64,000 nt of DNA. Origin: Cruorifilaria tuberocauda. Its lineage: Eukaryota > Nematoda > Chromadorea > Rhabditida > Onchocercidae. Below the pieces are notes generated by a model. That model was not told the DNA's origin. It saw only the letters and a list, made by a program, of their open reading frames with translations, and made no database searches. The stretch lies in assembly GCA_013365365.1 (NCBI GenBank), contig JABVXU010000224.1:1-64000 (forward strand). The letters run 5' to 3'. Every line of letters begins with the position of its first letter. Within the stretch, counting starts at the first letter, position 1. Shown here one piece after another: positions 51,107-62,669 of the stretch. The translations under genes and the position numbers were made by a program.

Positions 51107-54061
51107 ATGTTGCGAGTAGAAGTGATGCCAGGATGCGGGATACGAAATGAATACATCGAGCTGCTACTAGGCATGCCTATAAATCAGGCGATTGCTGCCA
51201 TACAGAATGCATCACGTTATATTCAGAATGTTGAATTGACTTACTCTTCCAAGGTATATCTTTATTTACTTAATGATACCAACAGTATAGATGAGAATCT
51301 TAATATTGGCTCACATATCATTGCAAGTTGTGTTCGGCCTAATTAATCGACCATTGTATAATTTTTAAGAACCACTGAGTTGAGTTAAATATATTTGACA
51401 CTGTTATTTGAGCATTTGCATTTGCACTGTTTCATTTTTGAGCTTATACGAAGTTAGCAATTCCTTGCAATGTCTTTAATTGAATTACCATTACGTGTCA
51501 AGTAGTTGTGTGTGCTGTTTAGCGTCAATAGGTGGTATTATAAAGTCTAATAATTGATTTATTATGCATTGTGCATCATATCGATCTTAAGATATCCTTC
51601 GAGAAAAAAATTATAAGCAAATATCAGCTTTACAATTATATTAAATTCTAGGAACCGTTGTCAAGAGATGTAATGATACGGCTGGCCAAAGATGGCTTAC
51701 GACTCTATTTTGAGCCTAACTCGCAGCTTCTTCGGGTAAAGAACATGTTTTCGATCTTTTTAATGCTTCATTTTCAATTTGTGACCTACCTTTTACTATT
51801 CCTTCATTTTTATACATGTTTTTCAGCTGATTGAAGTGTATGATTTATCAAACATTATTTTGCAATATGGGTATGTTTTATCCTAATTGTACTTTCGTGA
51901 TTTAACTCAGTAACTGTAGTATTTCACTTCCCTTTGAACACGTAATTTTTTTTCGTTTAGAGGTGTGGTATTCTCCAGTCCTAAAGATGAAGCTGATGTA
52001 AATAAAGTGGAAGGTTGTTTTGGCGCTACGCATCCTGGAGGTTTTACACATTTTAATTTTTTTGATGGATGCGGTTATGTCAATTAAAAAAATTAAACTA
52101 TTTTCTGTTTGTTTTTATGCAGATTTTAAATAATCCCAGTTTAATACAGAGAGATTTTTGCTTAATAAAGAATTGCTGTTTAGGATTGCTTTCACAATTT
52201 TTATTTTCAGTCTATGTTGCTGAACAAAGTTTATATGAATTGAGCTGGAAAGGATTATCGTTTAGTTTTCCGACTTTAAATGAAACTTCGAAAGTGCAAG
52301 TAACCGTAACCTTATAGAAAATAAAAAATTACTCAAGTTCATATTTTTGGAGTATACTACATGAATTCTTATTTTGTAACAGTTTCATCTTCATTCTTAT
52401 CTGGGAGGAATCATATGACTCTTCAATAATTTTCCAGACTTCGCCGGTCGACGCTACTGGCTTAGGATCACTGCAGTTTCGGAGTAATTCACCTCCACTT
52501 CTTGCAAAAATGGCTATTTATCCAGATTCATACAACTCACCAAAGTATCGATTTTCGAATATTAGCATCTGTTTTTTTTGTTGCTGTTTTCTTGGTACTT
52601 TGATATTTTTTAGACCGCCAAAGATCTCAGCAGCTTCGCTGTGTGGTGTTATATGCCCAATCGAAGTGAAGTCCATTAGCGATGGAAGTAGAATTTCAGG
52701 CCTGTTCTTCATCTTCGCTGCAGAAAGTAAAGAATTCGCTTTTCTTACTTGTTTCTTCCAATTTCATCAACATTTTAAGGCATTGTTATGTATCGACATT
52801 CCTTTGCAGCTCCAGTGGCCGATAGTTCGAGTCGAAAACAAGCGTTTGGTTTAAGAAAAATCGAACGATCCATTTTCTTTGGTGATACATCGGAGGTTAA
52901 CGCAACATCTTTGCTAAAAATTTCAGTTTTTTATTCAGATGAAATTTTCAGTATTCTGGATAATTAATTCTTCAAGTTACTCAATCTTTCAGAGTGTTTT
53001 ATCATCATTGGGTGCTCCATCTAAAGTATTTTATACGAAAGCAGATAGAATGTTAATTCATCGAGGAGAAGACTCAAAAAAATTGCGTGGACCGCGTCCT
53101 AATTATTTCTTCAATTATTTCTCATTAGGAGTGGTTAGCTATTAGTTATACATCGCTGTTTTATCCATACACTCTGAATTCTAAAATAAGCCAATGTTAC
53201 AGAGTAAAAACGTCAGTTTGTAATTAGCTACGTTTATTTCTTTTTCAGACTTTTATGAGAGACAGAGAGAGGGAGAGGAATTAATGCACTTTTTTAGGAC
53301 ATTCTGTTCGATTGTATCACTAATCGTGTTCAGAAATTTGTCTTGCACACAAATTTGCCTGGCCACTTCGACTTTGGAATGTAATTCTTTAGTTCTTAAT
53401 GTCTACTAAGATATAATAAGAATGAATTTATCTCGGACAGAAAAATAAATCAATTGGAAATACTTAGAAACATAATGCTGTTAAATGTGTCAAACAGATT
53501 ACTACATGACAAATTTCAGATATGCACGTTGTAACTTCTGCATTACTATTACTGGTGGTCCGACCATTACTCCTTCATCAAAGGTTTTAATTTTTATTTT
53601 TCAAGTTTGGAAGTTATCTTAGCTTTTTAACAGTGTTACTTTTGAAATTTCAGCGGGAAAACTTTTTCGGTGCCTTCTGTGGTGACACAACTGTACAGCC
53701 AGTGGTGCTCAGTAGGAGTGGAAAGGAAAATCCTTTTGGATCAACTTTCTGCTATGGCACTAATCAAGTCATTGTCGAGGTCAGCGAGATTCTTTTAGAA
53801 GCTATCTAGTAATAGCTAAAAATTGTTTGGGGCCGACTTTTATTTAGTTTTGTAACTTTCATTGCTTTAATGAAGGTCTAACAATTAATTTGTCTTAATT
53901 TGGCCTTAATTGTCTAAAATTCGAAATCACCAGTTTTAACAAATACCAAAAATGTGGTATCTTTCTTGATATTTATAAAAAAAAAATTATCTTTGTTTCA
54001 GAAATTGTAATATTTGCAGGTGATGGACAATGGATTTATCGCATCTGTTACCCTTTTTTAG
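51107..54061 (+). CDS. PHAF1: PHAF1 / C16orf70 (UPF0183) homologue
   Basis: Homologue of the phagophore assembly factor that works with BCAS3 at autophagosome formation sites in mammals. Thirteen exons: 51107-51253, 51652-51735, 51827-51870, 51961-52040, 52211-52299, 52438-52544, 52614-52726, 52810-52895, 52993-53133, 53298-53380, 53520-53583, 53654-53779 and 54020-54061. They total 1206 bases, giving 401 residues against about 422 in human. Characteristic stretches in order: LGMPINQAIAAIQ, IEVYDLSNIILQYGG, FGATHPG, GLSFSFP, ERSIFFGDTSE, SVLSSLGAPSKVFYTKADRM, NYFFNYFSLGVDILFD, KFVLHTNLPGHFDFG, NPFGSTFCYG, and a C-terminal MDNGFIASVTLF. I chose ATG 51107 because it aligns with the family start; an in-frame ATG at 51074 would add 11 residues. 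It is cytosolic, with no signal or membrane segment. AATAAA at 54405-54410 may end the transcript. Confidence 0.95.
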
Positions 54062-57000
54062 GGGCTTTTTTAAATCTTGTGTAGAAATTTTTGGTTTGTC
54101 TATATTTAAATATGCCTTTTACAGATTGCATGTTGAGTTTTTCTATCCTTGCTTCCTATCTTTTGTATCTCATTTAGTAACTGTTTCGTTTCCTTCCCTT
54201 CTATAGAGAGACTTAATGGGCTACCAAAAAAAAAGTGGAATTATTCTTGTTTATACATATATGTATATGTCTTCATTCCTTCCTCTGTAATAACGCGTAG
54301 TTTTCGCTTACTTTTTGATGCTTGTAAATATCATTGTAAAATACAGTTAGATTTGTCTAACATCTATTAGATATATCGCAGTTAAAGCTATAAACCATGC
54401 ATGAAATAAACATTATCGAAGCATTTTTTAATTGATTTATGGGAGTTAAATGAAGTAAAATAAACGTTAATGGTTTTTTAAAGAGAAAAATAGATATTTA
54501 GTTTCTTTTGAGATGATGAGCTCATTATTTGTATGATACTGTCCTTCCCTTGGTAGATTGAACTAGTAATTCCGTGGAATTTATAAAAATATTGTTTAGG
54601 AAAAGTTCGAGTTCTAAGATTTCAGATTTAGACTAGTAGTTGATTTATATTAACTATTAAAATATTTTCTTGTTTCACTGTTGTGAAGCACTATGCACGA
54701 CGAGGATTTGAAGATTTATCCAATCTACTGTAGTTAGATTATTAGAAACCAAGGAATGTTTTAAAATATTTTGTGGAAATGATATGATAGAGATATTTCA
54801 CATTCTTAAATATTGTAAGAAAAGCCAAAAGAAGATAAGAGAAAGAAACCAATCTGTTCAGTTGCAGTTCTGCAAGATATGATTAAATGGAAATCCTGTT
54901 TGTCGCTATGCACCTCACAATCTGCTTCTGAATCTTGAAGAAGTTTTAAAATTAAGAGACATGATGTAGAAGAAAATGTTGAAATGAGAAAGAATTTTTA
55001 CATTTACGAAGAAAAAATTAGATCATTAATTAATGAATCTAATATCTTCTAATAAAATCAATCATTGAGTATTAACTGTTATTTTAATGAAGAGTTTTAT
55101 AGATAAAATCATATAATTTCTTTCTCTGAGCAACATTGTTAGTAAATGTAGTTCGATTTGCATAATGATTCTGTTATAACAAACCCGGGAATTTCGATTT
55201 CAATTCTAGAACGATTTTTTCTTTCAAATGCATCAGGTTTGAAGATTTTTAATACTAATTTTTCAACCGATCAAATTGTTGTATGGTCTCTGTAAAAATT
55301 GTATAAATTTAATATTGTAAATAATTTTGATAAGATTAATGTATTGAATACGAAAATAAAATTATAATTACGAAAGAGTTGAAAAGATTCTCTGTATGAA
55401 ATACCACCAAAATTAGCACACCATTCGTGATCTTTTTCGTGTACGTGTGTATCTATGTCTCAGCGCACGTGCGTGTCTATGCATGTCTTATGTCCATGTG
55501 TATGCGTGTATGCGTACGTGTGTGTGATAGATGCAAAAGACCGCTGTTTGTCGTTGTAATCAATGAGCAATCTTAATTTATTGATTACCATTAATACGTG
55601 TAGTAAAATAAGTGATAACACTGCTTGAAGACATACACATATATGTATAAACAAGTTTTGTTTGATAACGTAGTGCTTAGTACAGTCAATCGGCACATTT
55701 CGCGGTCCCGATCGATACGTTAAGGTAGTGGTCCGCATTGCTGGAAGAGAATACAAATTCATTCTTCTTCATTGTACTACTACTGCCTCTTTCATGTTTT
55801 GAGGGATCTAAAAATATTTAATTTTACTGAAACATGAAATTCGCAGCATATATCGATAATTTCCTGTTTGTTTGTCAGTGATAAACAAATTTTGAGATCG
55901 GCTTTTCTCACGCATTGTCTTCACTTATACCGTCATATTAAAACTGATTTATTAATCATTGTATTATTAACTTTTTGATTATTCTTATTTCACTTGTATT
56001 TGAATTACATAACATCATTGTTGTGAGCTTACTTTTCGAATACTCTTTGGCCTCTTCTACCATGCAATAATTCAGAGAATGAAACAATGCATTGTACATT
56101 GAAATTATTGAGAATGCTATGCTATTGTTACTGATAACTGCGAAAATGATTCCTGTAATTTACCTAAGTCTGATAATTTTTTTGAAGTTTTATTTCACTA
56201 TTATATTTCATAAGCCTTCAATTAAGTCTTTCATTTAAAAAGAAAACAGCTTGGAATTGAAATGTTTCTCCGAACTTCTTTTCATCTGAATGTTACATAG
56301 TTGATATGATATGAAGAAAGAAAATTTCTATTATTTATCAAACGTTCCATTTCCATATGCTCTTCCAATATACAATTATTGTTTATCCATATGGCACTGA
56401 TTTTCAGCAAATAATTTGTAAATTTTATGTTTTCGGAGGTTGAAAGCATGAATTAAAGACTGTTCATTTTTTTTTTCATAGATTTTTCTTTCTCTCAAAT
56501 ATGTTAAAAAAATTCTCACATATATTACTGAGAAGGTCGAAGAAAAGATGCTCTACAGGTGAACAAAAAGGATAGCAATCGATAACAGAATTTATCCATT
56601 TTCACAACGCTAATTATCACTCAGAATGTTTTTATACAAAACACCATAACAAGGATCATTTTTATGATTTGATACTGATCAAATGGCTCGTTCATTGCTT
56701 GAATATCGTTGATCTTACGACGAATAACCGATTAATGAATGAATACTTAATTCATTGTGTAGGACGTGAACAGTAAAATAAAAATGTAACAGATGAAAAA
56801 AGTTTTGCTCTAAATTTCGACACTACCGAAATAGCTGATAAGGGGAAAAAGTTATGTTATGAAATTCTTCCGCTTTTCCATAGAAAGAATTAACTTTAAA
56901 TTTGCTTTTTCGTTAACTCACTTTTACTAGAAAACTTAATCTCTTTACTGAAAAATAAGTGTAAAATTGTCATTTTTATAAAAAAATGATTATTCGAACT

Positions 57001-57966
57001 TTTGCATTGGTTAATGAAGACGAGTCGTTGCAAATGTGTATATAAAAATTCCTAATATTTTAGGAATATTTCTTTTTCATCGCTTTCTTGACAACACATT
57101 TTATCATTTTTTGTTATTTACTCTCTACTAAAATATTTTATGAAATAGATAAAGCTGATTTCAATAGACAACTTATTCAGAATGATGTTATGAATAATTA
57201 AGTGTACATATTATGGCGTTGCTTAAAATCTTCTTTTAACTTCTTTAACTTTTCTTTTAACTTTTGGTGAGATTAGATAACTTACGTTTTTTAAAAATTT
57301 GTTCATCCAGGGAAACGATATTTTGCAGAATTGTATAATGGTCAAGATAAACAAATTTTAAATTACTAGGACTACCGAAATGCAGTAATTTTTTGTAATC
57401 CTGCGTTTGCATTTCAATCGCATAGTCTATTTTAATTGCTCGCCTGCTGATTTATTGCAATTTCGCATATGACAAATTTTAGCATTAAACTTTTTGTAAT
57501 ATAGACACATGGAAAAATTTTTCCTTTTTTTAGCCACAACATGATGCAAAAAGGTCAATTATCAACTTTTATTTATACTGAATTGAAATTTCATTTTAGT
57601 TATATTTTCAGAAATTCTCAGTTTTTTTCTTTTAAATTAGCCTATCTAATAGTCACTCCGAAAACTTTTTTGTGGAGTGCTTGAAAAAAAACTTATATTT
57701 ATACTAGAAATATAGGAAATATATTTAATATTAAGTATTACATTTATTCAAAAAATAGCTGGGTACGATTAAAATATCAACACTTGAGCATTATGAATTT
57801 GATTTTTCATTATTTAATAGTAATTGATTTTATATCGAATAATTTATGTTTACGAAATATGTTTTCAAATTAATTTCACGTGAAAAATTTTTAAACCAAA
57901 ATTTGCAACAAAACTAAATATGAACTGTAAAGAAAGATTACGTTGCATTTATTCATTCTATGAGAT
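54062..57966. other. Intergenic region with TG-rich repeat
   Basis: No recognised exon. The left end is the probable 3' UTR of the PHAF1 homologue. At 55438-55530 there is a TG/CG-rich imperfect microsatellite, next to a short GC-richer block running to about 55760. This pairing of dinucleotide repeat and GC-richer DNA resembles the 41.85-42.3 kb and 3.1-3.8 kb patches. The remainder is AT-rich. Confidence 0.5.
55438..55530. repeat. TG/CG-rich imperfect microsatellite
   Basis: An alternating purine-pyrimidine stretch (TGTGTA, GCGCACGTGCGTG, TACGTGTGTGTG) is seen directly. It includes an ACGT-containing palindromic core (GCGCACGTGCGT) with a CACGTG E-box. Confidence 0.8.
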
Positions 57967-60900
57967 ATGAATGCTACAGTATCATCAATAATCGTCCTTA
58001 TCATCGTACTTTTTACTGTCTGTTTATCGCAATTTAATATAAGTGAATGTCTAAAAACCAAGGTAAGTTACTTTTCGGATTTCGTATTTTCTATTATTTA
58101 AAAACAAATTAGGAAAGAAAATGAACCGGAATTTGGTTGATTAGAAGCCTATTCGGTAGGCCCGGACAAAAAATGAGCAGGATTTTCACTTTAAAGACCA
58201 ATTTCAAACATTTCAATATTACTGAATCAATGAAAAAATGATATTTCGCATTTATTGAATATTCAATGATACAATGATACAATGAATAAAATACTACTTT
58301 TTCAGGCTTGCATATTTATTTCGACAAATTGTGAAGAAAAAGGAGATTGCGAAAAAATTATTAGTTATGTAACACAACCAGATGATTGGGTTGTAATAGA
58401 ATTGTTTTACAATGCAACAAATCCGGACACTAATTATGCAGCTATTGGCTTTTCTGAAGATACTTTAATGGCCAGTTTTAAATTGATCAGAAGTGAAAGA
58501 TTATAATAGATTATAACTCTCTAAAGTAGATTATAATATTATAAAGAAAAGAGTATTTATCTTATCATATTATCATCAAACTTATCGAGTTGGAAATTTA
58601 AATTTTTTGCAGGGCGATGAAGGTGTAACACATTGTAGCTTTGGTGAAATGAATCAAGCAGGTGTATTTTTGTCTCAAAATGATGGCAAACATAATATAC
58701 CTTTGAATTTAACAACAGAAGTAGGTACCATAATACATCCTTCTGTTACCATATGCCTATATGATGCGGAAATCTTCGACATCATTTTTTTGTTCTAACA
58801 TTCTACAATTCATTAGTTACAAGTCAAGGGTTTAATCAATTTCTATTTCATTGTAATCTGCCTCTAATCAACTTGTACTTCACTGTAATCCATCTATCGT
58901 ATTTTTAATTCATTCTATTTAAATTTTCATTTGTTGTCAGGGAACATAAATAGATCGAACGAATTATTTTCTAATTCTGATGTCACCATTTCTGAGATTA
59001 TTTTCATCTGAATTCTAGTTTCTAATGAAAATACAGGTTGAGGAGATAGAGAAAGGAACATTCAGAAATTAAAAAGAAATCTATTTATACTAATAAATTT
59101 TACTTGCTGTGTAGAATTTTTGCCTTTCAGAATGTTGCAAAATATGTGGAGTTACTAGAAGCCACTCATACATTAAGTTCAATTTACTGCAAATTTCGAC
59201 AAAAGATTGTACCAGATGAAACGGCACAAAAAGCCCGTGTACCAGATCTGAATCGTACTTATTATTTGCTTTTGGCATATGGAAAAACTAATAAATACAA
59301 AGGTAGAAAATTAGTTTTTTCATAATATTTTTATTTTTTAAAATTTCCTTTTCTTTGGCAGATGAATATTATTATTGTAATTTGAGAAGCAGAAGTGTTT
59401 AGTAGAAGTTTATCTGGAAAATGTTGAAATAATTGGCGTGCATGGATTGGTCGGACAGATAGTTTCATTAAACAATTGATAAAAGTGAAATATCATACAG
59501 TTTTTATGAATTCGTTATCTTTCAAAGATAAGAGTGGGAAATTATTGTTTGATTGCCAATGTTGGATTAATTACAAGTTCTAGTGATGGAAATTCATTCG
59601 TTGGATGAACATTCTAGAGATTTCCCTGTCTTTATTCCAACACCGGTAAACATTGGTGCTTGGAAAGAAGCACCGCAAGCACAAGTTAAGTTACCAACGA
59701 ATCGTAAACTGGTCATTCTACATGGTAAGACTTGCTGAATTTTTTTATTAGTTTAAACAAACCAAAAATATATTTGTGCTTTTCGATGATTTATTAACTG
59801 ATCTTAAATTATATTATTTGGCTTAAGATAATGCAAACATTTTTCCTCTCCATTGTCTTTAGAGAATTGGATTTCAGGAAGAACCTATTTGAAACTAAAA
59901 TTTCAGGAATTTTAATGGTTGTAGGATGGGTTTGGTTAATTCCTTCAGCAGTTGCAGCAGCACGATATCTTCGAGAACATTGGCCTGAAAATAGACCATT
60001 TGGTTTAAAAATATGGTTTCATGTAAACTCATTATCATACTGACCATTATTAAACTATAGAGAATTTCTCGTTTCTATTTTATTTTTAATTTTTTGGAAT
60101 CAGTAAATTCGGAAAAATTTTATTCACAAAAAACATTTCGAATCGTCGTATTTGCAGTTGTGACAGAAATTTGCATTTATTTCTTTTTGTTTACAATGAA
60201 TTATGAATAACGATTGGCTTCAAAATTTGGAAGTTTTAATTTTCCTTCGAATACTACTCAAATATTGAAATTCAATAATAGCAGAGAAGTTATCATTTCT
60301 TGCGAAAACAATAAATGCCAAGATTTCTTTAATTTGAATTTTAGATACATCGCACAACGAATTATCTGGCAATTGTTATAGTTATTATTAGTATTTTGTC
60401 AATATTTATTGGGAAAGAATGGCGATGGACCGGACCAGCAATCAATGAAACCCTTAAACGAAATCTTTCTCCTGGAGCGATTCATTCCATCGTTAGTTTC
60501 CTTCGAATGCCAGTCGACCAGTTTTTTTAGTTCCTCTTTGCATCAATCAAATGGGTGCATTGATTTAATCGATCGCTACTTAAGAACTCAAGTAGTGAAG
60601 GAATTGCAACAAATTTATAAAATATTTTGAGTGTTAGCGTATTATATTTATCATCAAAGTAAACACCTTTCTTTAGTGATATGAAAATTCTGTAGTGATT
60701 TTGAGGGATGTCAAAAGTCGTCCATTTCAATATGCTATAAATGAAGTTTTCATTTATATTGGAAGTATATTTTGATTCATTATCAAGCTCATGAGTGCAA
60801 ATATTTCGTCTGAATCAGAATCGAAATCAGTGAGTGAGTTTTATATAGTTGAGTTTTACGTAAAATATGAGAATTTAAATGAGGAATCTTTTTAATGCCA

Positions 60901-62079
60901 TATTACAGATTGGCGCTGTAAGTGTTGGTGTATTGTTGATTCAACCTGCAGGTGCATTCTTGCGCTGTCACGAAAGATCGAAATTGCGTGTCGTATTTAA
61001 TTGGTACCATCGCTTCTTTGGTTTCCTGTCTTTCTTATTGGCTCGTAAGTTCCTCTGTATTCTTCTTACATAAAGATGGAAGCAGTGAGAAAGATTTTAT
61101 CGCTAGCATGTTTGATGTTATGTTTGATGCGTGATAACCAATAGCGGATCATTAAATAATACTAATGTTGATATGTCCACTGAATTTGACTCTTTCCTTT
61201 TTGATGGATAAATTTGCACAGTCTTTCCCCATTTCTCATATCACGCAGAAATAAAGACATTCAGCTCACAGTACAATCTGTGAACTACAGAATTAAGTTG
61301 ACGTATTAGCTCAAGTTAGATTGATCTTAAAATTCGGTCCCAATAAATATTTTAAGCACTAAAATTTCTTTGTCTGTTATGACGAGATAACTTTCTGATA
61401 GCTAAAAATATAAAAATTTCTTTAAGTCAAATAATGAATTATTTAAAGTTTTCAGAAATTTCAATTACTTTAAGCGTCATTTTTTTCCATCTCTGGATAT
61501 TCAGATGGGCTGCTATTATTCTCTATCTGCTTTATCTTATTCTAATAGCAATTCTACTTCTCCTCATAAAGGTGAACATTTTATTTCCTTCAGTTATTTC
61601 TAATAACAGGAAAATCAATTGTATTAGCAGACAAAGTTAAATGATATCTTCAATTTTATTTCTGCCCAATTCTTTGATAGATTTCAAAATTTAATAAACA
61701 AGGCTAATGCACGTTTTTATGTCTAAAATTTTTAAAATAATCATTATGCGATATTGTGCTTTGCAAAAGTAATGATTAAAAATTTTGAAATAAACTTTTA
61801 GAAAATAAATTCCCTAAAAGGATATCAAAATACATCAGTTTCTTATGCTGGACGACAATATCATCGGGAACAAATTGTAATAACAAAAACAAAGCATGAT
61901 AATAAGGTTAGTGAATTTTCTTCCTATACCGATTAATTTCAAAAAAATTATTCAAACTCCAAACTTATTTACAAAAATTTCAGACCAACAGATTAACAAT
62001 GCTGGTTGTGGTAGCATTTAGTGCAATGGGCGCCCTAATTACAATTATGATGATGATATTGATGTTAGCAAAAATGTAA
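57967..62079 (+). CDS. DOMON plus cytochrome b561 membrane protein (ferric-chelate reductase-like)
   Basis: A CYBDOM-class transmembrane oxidoreductase, related to FRRS1/SDR2 proteins that pass electrons from ascorbate to ferric chelates or similar acceptors. Eleven exons: 57967-58062, 58306-58470, 58613-58720, 59131-59302, 59585-59725, 59907-60022, 60345-60491, 60909-61044, 61456-61571, 61802-61906 and 61984-62079. They total 1398 bases, giving 465 residues. Signal peptide about 1-22. The DOMON domain, about 35-180, includes YAAIGFSEDTLM and GDEGVTHC. The b561 core from about 225 holds the four expected haem histidines: 227 (LHG), 266 (WFH), 313 (AIHS) and 349 (WYH). Its helices extend to about residue 400. 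A last hydrophobic segment ends the protein. There is no reeler domain, unlike vertebrate FRRS1. Intron 2 must start with GC (58471-58472). AATAAA lies at 62082-62087, right after the stop, so the 3' UTR signal may be elsewhere. Confidence 0.92.
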
Positions 62080-62669
62080 ACAATAAATTTCCCAAGGATT
62101 AATGCACTACAGTCATAACTAATGTATACTATCAATATAGAAGTGTTATTTCTTGACTTTATATTTATAAGATTTTTAAGATGTCATGAACAGATCATAT
62201 TGAATAAGTACCGATAATGAAAAAAAGAGACAAACGAATTTTCATGTCTGTAACCCACAACATACAATTAAGCAAATATAATTCAATTCGAACAATTTAA
62301 AAAAAAATAAGAACCACCTTCCAATGATTATCAACAATCAATTGTTTTTGTAATTCCGTGTCTATATCATAAATGGATATCAAATAAGCATAAGGCATCT
62401 CATTAATATGCTTTCGAGAGAAAATTGAATAATGTGTGCTGCGAGAAATATTTTGTAACCAGAATTTATATTTAGACTTAAGATTTTAATTAAAATATTT
62501 TTTATATTTGAAATTTGGATGTAGATAACCAATTTTAAGTATTGAACTAACTTTATTTGCTGAAAAAATGTTGAGAAAAAAGTGATCTCAGTTATGATTT
62601 AAAATTTATTACCTTGAGCAGCTATAAAACATGAAAACGAAACAAAGCAAAATATTGAAGGATTTTTTT
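62080..62669. other. Convergent intergenic region
   Basis: About 0.6 kb of AT-rich DNA lies between the 3' ends of the reductase gene (plus) and the transporter gene (minus). An AATAAA at 62082-62087 is three bases after the reductase stop. I see nothing else. Confidence 0.6.

Noticed and set aside
52510..52854. 114-residue plus-strand open frame
   Set aside because: It partly coincides with real PHAF1 exons but runs through introns; the exon-by-exon model with conserved motifs is preferred.
61071..61290. Possible extra exon between 61044 and 61456 in the b561 gene
   Set aside because: Candidate acceptors here lead to early stops in the required phase, while joining 61044 to 61456 keeps phase and gives a continuous helix.
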